In this document: piece by piece, positions 1 to 8,152 of the stretch
Numbering within the stretch: the stretch's first letter is position 1
How the letters are laid out: every line of letters starts with the position of its first letter
DNA from: Phoronis ovalis
Lineage: Eukaryota; Phoronida; Phoronidae
Direction of reading: 5' to 3'
NCBI GenBank assembly: GCA_028565635.1
Contig: JAOXYB010038473.1
Location: 1 to 13,401, forward strand
DNA length: 13,401 bases
The notes under the pieces: generated by a model
Database searches by the model: none
Told to the model about the DNA's origin: nothing
The model's input: the letters and a program-made list of their open reading frames with translations, nothing else
Made by a program: the position numbers and the translations under genes

Positions 1-317
1 TTTTTGGGCTACCAGGATATTTCAGGGTGGGTCATTTTCACTTCTGGGATATTTCAGGGTGGGTATTTGACGTCGAGGGATATTTCAGGGTGTTTTTTAA
101 AGATATTTTAGAGTGGCATGGTTGCCAACTGTCACGCATTTCGGTCAAAATGATTTTTTTTTGTTGAGATGTTGATCGTCCACAGCATTTAAAGGAGACG
201 AAAGAATTGGGAATGACCTTTTTTTATTTTTGCTTGTCAATTTTTTCTGGCAGCCATTTTTGGGGCCAAGGATATTTCAGGGTAGGTATTTTGTCAATTC
301 CGAGGATATTTCAGGGT
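1..317. repeat. Minisatellite-like block with a 14-bp core
   Basis: The core GGATATTTCAGGGT occurs exactly at 15-28, 47-60, 78-91, 270-283 and 304-317, with a degenerate copy at 101-114. Neighbouring cores are 23 to 34 bp apart, so the small unit is about 31-34 bp and usually continues as GGGTATTTTG-like sequence. The stretch beginning TTTTTGGG before the first core is repeated at 257 before the fifth, which suggests a larger unit of about 255 bp carrying several cores. The array runs off the left edge. It lies in the caspase intron or 5' flank just ahead of the first visible exon. I do not recognise the family; no coding sequence is seen in it. Confidence 0.85.
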
Positions 318-456
318 CAGGCTTTGGACCCCTGCGCCTCACACCCCTACCTCATATAAAAGAGAGTTCTCCCCCGGGATTGTGCCTCATTAACAAGGAG
401 TTAATGTTCCTTGAGATCATAAACTTTACTGAAAATAGATTTTTTTTTTACTTTAG

Positions 457-623
457 GAACAGGGGGCACGATCCAACCAAGTTCAGAAGTTAATGACTGA
501 TTTACCAAGAAGAGGTAAGCATGCATACAGGAGCTTTCTTGAGTGTTTGGACTCAACTGGACACAGCTTTCTGGCCGATGAAATTCGAAAAAAAGCTTGT
601 GAGCTGGAAGGCTATTCAACAAG
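457..623 (+). CDS. Caspase exon A: second half of the CARD
   Basis: The acceptor is a T-rich tract ending TTTAG at 452-456; the in-frame TAG there fixes the exon start. The donor is AAG|GTAAGAG at 624. The exon gives 55 codons plus two bases. It encodes KLMTDLPRRGKHAYRSFLEC and then LADEIRKKACELEG, matching the last helices of a CARD (the LP-x-RG turn followed by an amphipathic helix, then L-A-D/E). The first CARD helices and the initiator ATG must lie on an exon left of the window; nothing in 318-456 looks like it. An internal GTAAGC at 515 could serve as a cryptic donor. Confidence 0.93.
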
Positions 624-3600
624 GTAAGAGATGCGTTTATTTATATGAAAAGTGTTAAGTATTCTACATTAGAAGATGGTGATGTAATTGCTACTCAGAA
701 GAGTTGTGCAATATGTCAGCAAAGCCATCTCAGAATAGCTGAAGTGAAGACCTGGAATAGAAGACTAAATATTAAAGACTGTCATGCAGTAAGCAAAGTG
801 TGCACAATATGTTGCCTGCTGCTTGTCTGTGCAATTTATAAGATCGTGTTGGCACGTCGATTGTTACCCAAGTATTTATCACTTGACAATAACAGGAAGA
901 TAACTCAAACTATTTGTCAATTCATGTTCCAACTATTGTATCCATTTTTGTTTTGACATATGTGGATTAAAAATATCCAAATGTTATACTAAAAGCAAAA
1001 ATGCTTAAAGCCTAATTGGCATTGTTATGATGTTCCCATCTATAGCTTAATGATTTGATAATATTGTAGTTGATTAGAGTATTTTTGTGCCCATCCGCGC
1101 TGTGGCTGGAAATAGAATTGTAGGCTATGTGCCGTTATTGTACGTAACACTTTCTTTGTCATGCAATAACTTTTTCAGTTTTTACTCGATCATCTCATAT
1201 TCAGTACAGTGTAAATTCTGGTCAAAGTGCAGGTTGGTTGTAATTTTGACTCCGATTGCTTCCAATATGGCCGACTGGAAGCCGAGTTTGTTGCCAAAAG
1301 GAGCTTTCTTGAAAAATGAAGATTTCACTGGGCGATTGGAATGTCAATTTAAGAATGCATTAGGTTGGTTGGCGGTTTAGACTAGGTGACATTTTTGCAT
1401 GACCTTAAAAACAACTGAATCTTCAAAATTTTACATTGTACGTAACACTTTCTTTGTCTTGCAATAACTGCTTTTGTTTTTATCCAATCAGCTTCATAAT
1501 CGGTGCTCGGAAAATGCACATCTAAGAACAGGTTTGATTTAATTTTGACCTGGACCACTTCCAAATTGGCTGACTGGCAGTCATGTTTGCTCTTGTTGGT
1601 TTATCACGGTAACAGCTTCAGTTTGCATTCGATCGATCAGTGGTTTATATTCGGTCGAGATTGTGTACAGGTTAGGTATAATTTTGACCCGGATTACTTC
1701 CAGTATGACTTTGACTGGACGAATGGAAAAGTGGATTCATCATGAGTTTGACTTTGATTTCTTCCAGTATGGCTGACTGACGGCATCACATTGCACTACA
1801 TGTTGGAAAGAAAAAACATTGACTGGACAATTCAAAGATGGTTTTATGAAGGTCATAGATGGGTGGATTAGGCTATGTGGGATTTTAGAATGACCTTGAA
1901 ATGGGGGGGTTAATTGCCGATCCAAATCATTGACATTTATTGTATCCTGTGTAACACTTAAAGGGAACTACTTCAAATGTTTTGGTCGTTCAAAGGATTA
2001 CGGGCATAATTGTCAGTGTCATATGACTGAATTCTTGCTTCCTGTATGATCATGTGACATAAGCAGACCCAGTCAGTCTTTCTTAATTGGATTAACTGAG
2101 AAATGTCATTCTCCTATCATGGCAAGTCTCTTAAAAGTTATGCTCTGACTGGGTGTATCTGTTGTATTAATTAAAATTTTGAAATTGTTGATTTCAGTAC
2201 ATTTTCTGGTGTAACAAGTGGTAATGCTAATCCTCCAGGATCATTAAGTGCATCTGAACCTATGGATCAGTCTCCAGATTATCTAGTAAGCACAAGGAGA
2301 GGCCATGATGTAGCACAACCAATGGCAGACAACATAAATGGTGCATCAGGAAGTGGCGATAGTTTGCCGTATGGTAAGTGTAAAAATAAAATTACTCGTG
2401 CCTGAAATGATTTTGTTAATAAAGTTTTATTTATCATGAATATACTTTTCAATTCTTACAGTGTTGTTTAATATTCGGATATCTGTTTGTTTTGTATGAA
2501 TTGTTAATATTTGTAAATACATATATGTGGGTTTAAACATTCTAAAAAGATAATAATCATGGTTTATATTTCTTGTTCCTTAAAACCCATAGCCAGACAA
2601 CAAAGTTTGGTTATAAAAGCATAACTAAGGTGTTTTGACTATTAAAATACCGTAATAAACAAAGTACAGTGTATGCCTTAACATTTACAGGGTTACAGTG
2701 GTAATTTCTTTTCCAAGAGTGAATGTGACATGTTATTTGAGCTGTGAAAAAATTAGCATAAAGAAAAAAAACATAACATTATAGAGCATTTTTTCTGCAT
2801 GTACCAAGAAATATGCTTTTTCATAATGAAGCGACATTGCTCAAATGTCAGGGTTCTTGCTGTGGTGTATCTGGAAAAAGTAGTGTTTGAGAGATATCTG
2901 CTGTAAATTAAGTACTTAATATTACATCTATGTTCAGGTCTACCCGAGACAGCAGGTCTTATTCATCCTATAGTACAGCCATCTGATGCCAATGAAATGG
3001 AACAGAGTGATAACTCGCTAAATGTAAGTTGATCAGTGGAAAATTTTGTCATCAGTTAGAATTAATAAGGTTCTTCAAACCTTTCTTACCACCTTTGGAA
3101 GTGGATCCAGGATTTCCAAAAGGGTGAATATTCAGTGCTGCCAAAAGATCAACAAAGACTACATACTTCTCTAGGCACCACAAAGGATTTGATATTTATT
3201 TGCAACTTCTCTTCTACGTAGATAGGGTTTGAAAAATTGCTTTGTGGGTGATATCAGACGATATTAAACCAAAATGGATTAAATATTTACCTGTAGTGTA
3301 CAAGAAACCTGTGTCAAGCACTTGCCAAATAAGTTGTTAGAAAGACACTATGTAGTTTTATCTTTGTGTAATGATACCTAAAAGATGTTAATTTGGTAGA
3401 GACATCAATTGTCTTGTGTTAATTTTTCAGGCATATAAAATGACGTCCAAACCCCGTGGATACTGTTTGATAATTAACAATAGGTTTTTCAATGGATTCT
3501 TAAAGGAGAGAGCTGGTACGGACGTAGACAAAGAAAACCTGAAATATATATTTTGTCAGTTGCAATATTTAGTTGATACTAAGGACAATCTTACCCGTGA

Positions 3601-6600
3601 TGTAAGTACATGGCAGCAAGAGAAATCTTTGTAGTAAAAGATCCAAATGTCTAATTAGAAAGAAACTAATAAAGTGGGAGAGGTGTGCACTAGTGTTCAA
3701 TGCACAGAGTAATATCTTTTTCTTCAAAAACTTACAATTTGTTTACAGCTAAAAATGCATTTACAGATTACAATTATTTTTCTTTCAATTGTTATTTTTT
3801 AATATTAGTAAAAACTAATTTATTCACAAAATTTACTGTTTTAAAATTGTATGAATAGTGTTTTGATCCTCTTATCTATCTAGGGATAAAATTCTAGAAC
3901 TACTTAACAAAGGCCATGTTTTTTGCACTAATAAAACTGTTATTGTAGAGAGCTCCTTTGTTGTTACAGTATTGTTTATGCTGAATAGTCTTTCTTTCAC
4001 AGATGAAGTGTTAGCTGTCACAGCAGCTTAATTTTGTCAGATATCTTCATTTCAATCATTTAAAGCAATCAAAGAGTGTAGAATTATTTGAGATGCATTG
4101 CATTTCTTTTCAGCGCATGAAAACAATACTCCACGAGTTTTCTCAGTACAAAGAACATGACAATGTTGATTCTTGTGTGGTTATATTACTTACTCATGGC
4201 TTAGAAGGGAAAATATATGGTACAGATTGTGAGCTACTCAACCTTGGGGATGTGTTTACCATGTTTGATGGACACAATTGTCAGGCATTAAAAGGAAAAC
4301 CAAAGCTATTCATTGTCCAAGCTTGTAGGGGAGGTATGACTGGCAGTTGTAGGTTAACCAGAGTTAGTGTAACACAGCATATGGTATCAAATACAAAGTT
4401 TTGACGCGGCAGCCATTTTGGATTCAAGGTTGTCACCAAATTTTCATCTTAGGAACATTTTAATCAAAGTTTCATTTTAGTCTGTCTAGTGCTTTCAAAT
4501 TTATCAAAATATATGTTTTAGTATGGCAGCCATTTCGTATCCAAGATGGTTGCCAGCTTTTCTCTTCAAATTTTCGTCTCCAGAATCTAGATTTTGGTCC
4601 AAGTTTTGTTAAAACGGTCCAGTACTTTCTTAGTTATCAAAGAATATGTTTCTGTTATGGCTGTGATTTTGGATTAAAGATTTCTGGCAACCTTCATAAT
4701 AAAAAATTATCTCGTTAAGGTCCATATGAACATTTTCACAATATTTCATTAAATCTCACCAGTACCTTTTGATAAAAGCTTCCATCAAAATTTGCTGAAG
4801 AAAAAAAAGAACCGATGCAAGAACAATATGGCTTTCAACTTTTTTGTTGGAAGACATAATAAACTCGATAACATCTCATACTATGATCAATTTATGAAAA
4901 TAGGTATTGATAACTGTTATGTTCACATCCAATGTTGTTTACTGATGAGCCTAATTTTTGTGTGATTTAAAATATATATCATATTGATGATTTTTACTGT
5001 ATGAATTTAATGTTTGTCTTTTAAATTATAGAAATATTTCAAATTGTAGAGCGCCAAGATCCAGGATTTGATTTAACTGATGGACAAAGAAAAACTTGGC
5101 AAAGCAAGGAATGTGAAGACGCAGGTGCTCGAGACTGGCAAAATCTTATCTCTACTTTAGAAGAAACAGATGGCACTCGGCTGCCTACTGGAGCAGACTT
5201 CTTGATATCCTATGCAACCATACCAGGTAGTTGTTGTGCTAAAACAAAAGTTATGTAAGGTAATTCTTGCTAACAAAAAACTGAAAAGCTTGTTATCAAA
5301 TTTGTGAGGTTTGAAGACTTCTAAAAAGGAAGTAACTCATCACTTGAATAGGCAATATCATTTTTTTATATCTCCTTCTAATTGATTTAGAATAATGCCT
5401 TTTATTTATTTCATTAGTTTTCAAGGTGTCCCTTGGGGGATGCGAAGGTTGAAGATAACACATACAAAGAACAGTAATGTGTAATGAGGACATTTGTAAA
5501 TATATTGTAACCTTATCTCTGGGAGTATTGAAGTTAGAACTAATAGTGTTACTATTAATAAAAAGTATAAATAATAAATTATTTGGAACTAAAAATGCAT
5601 CTTCATTGTGAAAATTCCTTATAGTTACCTTACCAATAGTAGTTGGTTGCGTGGCTTTTATATTAAAACTTGTTATTAGATATTTAGTATAATCAAGAAT
5701 TAATTTGGGAAAAACTAAAGGCTTTTTTGTAACAAAGTTCCACAAAGTAATTTTAAAAGAAATTGTTTATGGATGCTAATGTTAAAAGTTACAGTGTTAC
5801 TGTAGTATTATTACTCTTTAAAATACCATTTCAAACCATGTAAAATACTGCTAAACTTCTGAATTCCTATTAAGCGCTAGATGTGTGTGTCTAAACACTT
5901 CATTTAATACATGATAAATTCTTTGTGTTTGTAGGTTATGTGTCATGGAGAAATTCTTCACAAGGCAGCTGGTTTGTACAAGCTTTAGTGGAAGTGTTTG
6001 CAGGTGAAGCCTTCCATGATGATGTTCTGTCTATGCTTGTAAAGGTAAGTGTAACATGCCATGTATTCATGTAATCAGCTGTTTTTATATGTAGCAGAAT
6101 GTGTCAACACAACTAGGACACCCATCTCTGTGTGTATACCTGTACCTTTGTACTGGCATGAAGGTTCAACTTGCATTTGTTTCCATATACGGCACTTTAC
6201 AGAATTTTGAAATGAGAACATTTAGAAGTGATCTTTGCAACTCACATGTCTATAATAGTGAATAGTAGTGATGTTAAAAAGTAGACAGTATCTTGTCATT
6301 GGGCAACAACCAACATTAGGTATGATTTAGTGATATGATGCAACTTGTAGCAAGCATAAATCACTGTCTGTGAACAACTTGTGAAGTTTGCTTATCAAAA
6401 TGGCTAGACCATGTCTGTTCGAGAATACTCTTGAAATTCTTCAAAACATTTTGTTATACGTTTTGCATAAATTTTATAAGATCTCAGCCATCATTATCAA
6501 CAAATTTATCTTCTGAATCAGTTCCATTATTTTTTACCATTTCACTCTGTGCTGTAATGTTAACTAGAGATAATTTTCTAGTGTTCGTATCACTTTTTAT

Positions 6601-7537
6601 TATTGAAAATAACATTTTGTAATCTGACAGTATTTTGTCTAGAAGCATTACCGTTAACAAACGACAAATTGGCGTGCTTGTATAGCCACAGCCTCTGTGT
6701 TGTTGCGGTCATTGTCATCTTATCTTGTTTCTTTAACTAGTCCATAAATATTTGTTACAATCATAGCAACATTGATAAAATGGGTACTTCCAATATGGCT
6801 AACTGGCAACTTGTTTATTCCCAAGATGACCAGTCAAACTGGCATATATCTACAATGCACAGCATTTATTTAAAAATAAGGTTCAGCAAAATATGTTTTC
6901 GGAAGAGATCTAACAGGATGAAATAACTTTGAAGCTTGTGTCATCAAAACATCTGGTACTGCTCAATCTGTTAATGCATTCAGAGTATACATGACCTTAA
7001 ATTGTTTCCTTAGACACTGTGTAGTATGTTTATTGCAATGGTTTTAAAGATTTTCATTACCAAATACAGAGATGTTGTTTCATCTGATTTTTTATTTTTC
7101 ATTTAAATAAAGCACTTAATTTTTGCTTGTACCAACTGAATAGATTAAACTTCCTCCACAATAATGTGAGATGACACTGAAATGTAGGAACCTGTGTAAG
7201 TATCACCAAGGATGTATTCCCGATGACAGTGACCAAGCTTGAAAGCAACACTAACAGTCCCTGCTGGTATATCATAGCACACTGGTGACACTGAATATGA
7301 TAACAGCCACTGAAAGAATAAAACAAATGTTAAATATTTATTCATTCCTTAAACAGTCCTTAACACTTACTTTCAAAAAGGTATTTCAATTAATATGTTT
7401 CCTTAATTAATGGAGTTATGTTGTTACAGGTGAATAATAAAGTTGCTACCGTGTTTGAAAGCAGCAGTCGTTGCAAACAGATTCCAGCTCCTGTTGTGCT
7501 TCTAAGAAAGAAATGGTTCTTCTACCCAGGGATATAG
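457..7537 (+). CDS. CARD initiator caspase, caspase-9-like (5'-partial, eight exons)
   Basis: Cysteine protease that starts apoptosis by cutting after aspartate. CARD caspases are activated on adaptor platforms such as the Apaf-1 apoptosome. Join of 457-623, 2198-2373, 2938-3023, 3431-3601, 4114-4333, 5050-5226, 5935-6044 and 7430-7537; all introns are GT-AG, all phases agree, and the product is 404 residues. Visible-residue map: CARD second half 1-55, linker about 56-145, p20 about 146-314, p10 about 315-404. Catalytic His is 228 (LLTHGLEG) and Cys 271 (QACRG). Substrate-aspartate pocket residues are Arg170 (KERAGTDVD) and Arg338 (SWRNSSQGSWF). GYCLIINN, CVVILLTHG and GKPKLFIVQAC resemble caspase-9 most; LPRRG and the MLVKVN stretch resemble caspase-2, so the exact orthologue is unsettled. 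No residue argues against activity. The N-terminus is outside the window. Confidence 0.95.
624..2197 (+). other. Caspase intron 1, repeat-rich
   Basis: A GTAAGAG donor and an ATTTCAG acceptor bound 1574 bases. The open frame at 645-956 has no recognisable domain and is best read as chance. From about 1137 to 1800 the intron is a diverged repeat array, listed separately. A 10-base inverted repeat (ACCCAGTCAG at 2067-2076, CTGACTGGGT at 2145-2154) encloses a 68-base spacer. No other gene is seen. Confidence 0.85.
1137..1800. repeat. Diverged ~300-bp tandem repeat in intron 1
   Basis: ATTGTACGTAACAC begins two copies at 1137 and 1435, 298 bases apart; both continue as CTTTCTTTGTC(A/T)TGCAATAACT. 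A second conserved block, roughly TTTTGAC-CCGATT-CTTCCAATATGG-GACTGG, occurs near 1244-1278 and 1544-1578 and again in shortened copies near 1680-1720 and 1745-1785. Divergence of about 20-30 per cent by eye and several indels mark it as old. Open frames running through it are not conserved between copies, so it is not treated as coding. A related segment appears at 6785-6812. Confidence 0.75.
2198..2373 (+). CDS. Caspase exon B: CARD-to-catalytic linker
   Basis: An ATTTCAG acceptor and an ATG|GTAAGTG donor bound this exon; it enters in phase 2 and leaves in phase 1. It encodes about 58 residues rich in Ser, Gly, Asn, Asp and Pro (for example SGNANPPGSLSASEPMDQSP) with no domain, as expected for the flexible linker of an initiator caspase. 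Several aspartates (MDQSPD, SGSGD) could be processing sites, but none is a recognised motif. A GTAAGC at 2286 is a possible internal donor that would leave the exon in phase 0. Confidence 0.9.
2374..2937 (+). other. Caspase intron 2
   Basis: 564 bases of AT-rich sequence between a GTAAGTG donor and a TGTTCAG acceptor. I see no repeat, RNA gene or extra exon in it. Confidence 0.85.
2938..3023 (+). CDS. Caspase exon C: end of the linker
   Basis: A short exon (86 bases, phase 1 in, phase 0 out) bounded by TGTTCAG and AAT|GTAAGTT. It encodes LPETAGLIHPIVQPSDANEM followed by EQSDNSLN, an acidic, unstructured tail of the linker. Its aspartates (PSD, QSD) lie just upstream of the catalytic domain, where removal of the prodomain usually occurs. 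The assignment rests on splice signals and uninterrupted frame between two firm neighbours. Confidence 0.88.
3024..3430 (+). other. Caspase intron 3
   Basis: 407 AT-rich bases between GTAAGTT and TTTTTCAG. No repeat or gene recognised. Confidence 0.85.
3431..3601 (+). CDS. Caspase exon D: start of the p20 catalytic domain
   Basis: 57 codons, phase 0 at both ends, acceptor TTTTTCAG and donor GAT|GTAAGTA. It encodes YKMTSKPRGYCLIINNRFF, the first beta strand of the caspase fold. Next come KERAGTDVDKENL, where the Arg is the first substrate-aspartate-binding residue, and the LVDTKDNLTRD segment leading into the next helix. GYCLIINN is closest to caspase-9. The exon is symmetric, so skipping it would keep the frame but destroy the domain. 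Confidence 0.96.
3602..4113 (+). other. Caspase intron 4
   Basis: 512 very AT-rich bases between GTAAGTA and a CTTTTCAG acceptor. No recognisable gene or repeat. Confidence 0.85.
4114..4333 (+). CDS. Caspase exon E: catalytic His and Cys
   Basis: 220 bases, phase 0 in and phase 1 out, acceptor CTTTTCAG and donor GAG|GTATGAC. It carries both catalytic residues: the His of CVVILLTHGLEGKIYGTD and the Cys of GKPKLFIVQACRG. The usual Ser before the catalytic His (SHG) is Thr here. MFDGHNCQALKGKPKLF aligns well with the same stretch of caspase-9, while the Arg of QACRG is the common caspase form. The donor GTATGAC is weaker than the others in this gene. Confidence 0.97.
4334..5049 (+). other. Caspase intron 5, with repeats
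   Basis: About 716 bases, or 698 if the upstream tandem acceptor at 5030-5031 is used. The 5' half is a three-copy repeat (4408-4785, listed separately); the rest is AT-rich and empty. It ends in two in-frame AG acceptors, 5030-5031 (after TTTAAATTATAG) and 5048-5049 (after CAAATTGTAG). Confidence 0.8.
4408..4785. repeat. Three-copy diverged repeat, 117-134 bp unit
   Basis: Copies start at 4408 (GGCAGCCATTTTGGATTCAA), 4525 (GGCAGCCATTTCGTATCCAA) and 4659 (GGCTGTGATTTTGGATTAAA). Each continues with a GTTGCCA or GGCAACC-like block, a TTTTC-TCT segment, AA-GTTT-ATT and a CCAGTAC-TTT-AT-AA end. The 12-mer GGCAGCCATTTT of copy 1 also occurs at 249-260 in the left-edge repeat block. It is old by its divergence and shows no conserved reading frame. 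Confidence 0.75.
5050..5226 (+). CDS. Caspase exon F: inter-subunit linker and start of p10
   Basis: Phase 1 at both ends, donor CAG|GTAGTTG. From 5050 the protein reads QACRG-ERQDPGFDLTDG, matching the usual spacing after the active-site Cys. Starting at 5032 instead adds six residues (IFQIVE) in frame. The exon holds two candidate activation cuts, DLTD|G and EETD|G, and then RLPTGADFLISYATIPG, the conserved first strand of p10. The acceptor choice is inference from family spacing; the upstream acceptor has the better pyrimidine tract. Exon skipping would keep the frame but remove the cleavage sites. Confidence 0.93.
5227..5934 (+). other. Caspase intron 6
   Basis: 708 bases between GTAGTTG and a TTTGTAG acceptor. 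On the opposite strand a 149-codon open frame (5745-5296) runs through most of it. It shows no domain I recognise and is not annotated as a gene. Otherwise AT-rich, with no repeat seen. Confidence 0.8.
5935..6044 (+). CDS. Caspase exon G: p10 substrate-binding segment
   Basis: 110 bases, phase 1 in, phase 0 out, donor AAG|GTAAGTG. It encodes GYVSWRNSSQGSWFVQALVE, the signature of the small subunit: the Arg and Trp of SWR contribute to the S1 and S3 pockets and GSWF is near invariant. Then come VFAGEAFHDDVLSMLVK, the helix with its usual DV-x-x-ML pattern. The segment matches active caspases fully, with no lost pocket residue. Confidence 0.96.
6785..6812. repeat. Dispersed copy of the intron-1 repeat core
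   Basis: ACTTCCAATATGGCTAACTG followed by GCAA closely matches the block CTTCCAATATGGCCGACTGG at 1259-1278. This shows the family is dispersed and not only a local tandem duplication. Flanks diverge quickly. Confidence 0.6.
7091..7096 (-). promoter_or_regulatory. Candidate poly(A) signal for the antisense exon
   Basis: TTTATT on the plus strand reads AATAAA on the minus strand, about 50 bases beyond the stop of the 7145-7309 frame and followed by T/GT-rich sequence. The position fits a terminal exon, but the motif is common in AT-rich DNA. Confidence 0.35.
7145..7309 (-). CDS. Putative orphan terminal exon, unknown protein
   Basis: Read on the minus strand, TTTTATTCTTTCAG is a good acceptor ending at 7310, followed by 54 open codons and TAA. 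The peptide begins WLLSYSVSPVCYDIPAGTVS and ends SYISVSSHIIVEEV, with a middle AFKLGHCHREYILGDTYTG. Alternating hydrophobic residues and a Gly-Asp turn suggest beta strands. An AATAAA lies about 50 bases downstream. If translation instead starts at the ATG 36 bases upstream, the product is 66 residues with a hydrophobic, signal-peptide-like start (MNKYLTFVLFFQWLL), though part of that is the pyrimidine tract. I do not recognise the family and find no upstream exon in the window. It may be a gene fragment, a nested gene or chance. Confidence 0.3.
   Translation of the reverse strand, partial: WLLSYSVSPVCYDIPAGTVSVAFKLGHCHREYILGDTYTGSYISVSSHIIVEEV
7430..7537 (+). CDS. Caspase exon H: C-terminus of p10
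   Basis: Acceptor TTGTTACAG, phase 0, 35 codons and TAG. It continues VLSMLVK into VNNKVATVFES and ends RCKQIPAPVVLLRKKWFFYP followed by GI. The LRKK-x-FF ending is characteristic of caspase-9 and related caspases, while RCK and the final PG also recall caspase-2. The length is normal for the family, so the 3' end of the gene is intact. Confidence 0.96.
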   Translation: MNNKVATVFESSSRCKQIPAPVVLLRKKWFFYPGI

Positions 7538-8040
7538 TTGTTAAGATCATATTATGAGAAGAGCTTCATAACCTGGATTTGTAATTTACTCAACATTATT
7601 GTAACAATAGGCAATATATGTTTTAATGACTCTTGTGCCATAATTGGTGATTCTAATGTATTTCAATTCTCATAACAATGGGAATCTTTGGTTCTGGGTC
7701 TCCATTTGCTGTGTAAGCATAGATAAAATGGGTTTTAGAAATGCTTTATGTTGTGCTTTGGATTTTAATTCTATTTTTAAATAATGTTAAGAAAACAGTT
7801 ATTCTTGCAGATATTCTGGGAGTTCTGTTTGCGACACATTTAGAATCTTTGTCCAAGGAAATGACATATGGCTCATTTTTGTTAGCTAGAGGACTCCCCT
7901 AACCTTTGTTCTTGCATGATCTTGTTCAATCTGGATCCAAAAAGGTATTGTGAAAGTGTCAAGTCAAGATGACAACATTGCTTGCCATGGCCTCACCCAT
8001 ACTAAAAGGGGTTTTGTAATGACTAAATGGGCTGAAATTT

Positions 8041-8064
8041 ACATATATATAATATATATATATG
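8041..8064. repeat. TA microsatellite
   Basis: An interrupted (TA)n run, ACATATATATAATATATATA and onward, in the caspase 3' region. Confidence 0.8.
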
Positions 8065-8146
8065 CGTTATGTTTCATAATGCAAAAATTCAAATAGAATC
8101 GTATCCCCAATACTTGCTGTATTTGCTACAATGTATTTTATGTGGC

Positions 8147-8152
8147 AATAAA
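8147..8152 (+). promoter_or_regulatory. Candidate caspase poly(A) signal
   Basis: This is the first AATAAA after the caspase stop (610 bases on). Further AATAAA motifs at 8253-8258, 8395-8400 and 8753-8758 are alternatives. The sequence alone cannot tell which is used. Confidence 0.45.

Larger units (their letters stand above)
6045..7429 (+). other. Caspase intron 7
   Basis: 1385 bases between GTAAGTG and GTTACAG. It contains a copy of the intron-1 repeat core near 6785-6812 (ACTTCCAATATGGCTAACTG) and a minus-strand terminal-exon candidate at 7145-7309, both listed separately. The open frame at 6431-6622 on the plus strand shows no domain and is treated as chance. Confidence 0.8.

Noticed and set aside
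351-362. TATAAA-like motif at 355-360 as a caspase promoter
   Set aside because: The CARD exon is internal (acceptor at 455-456, frame entering from upstream), so a promoter here would not supply the start; the motif is common in AT-rich DNA.
230-493. 87-codon plus frame through the minisatellite
   Set aside because: It runs across the core repeats and into the caspase exon in the wrong frame; composition and context do not support coding.
645-956. 103-codon plus frame in caspase intron 1
   Set aside because: Directly follows a strong donor, shows no domain and no splice signal of its own.
1087-1745. Frames through the intron-1 repeat
   Set aside because: The repeat copies keep DNA similarity but not a common reading frame, so they are not coding.
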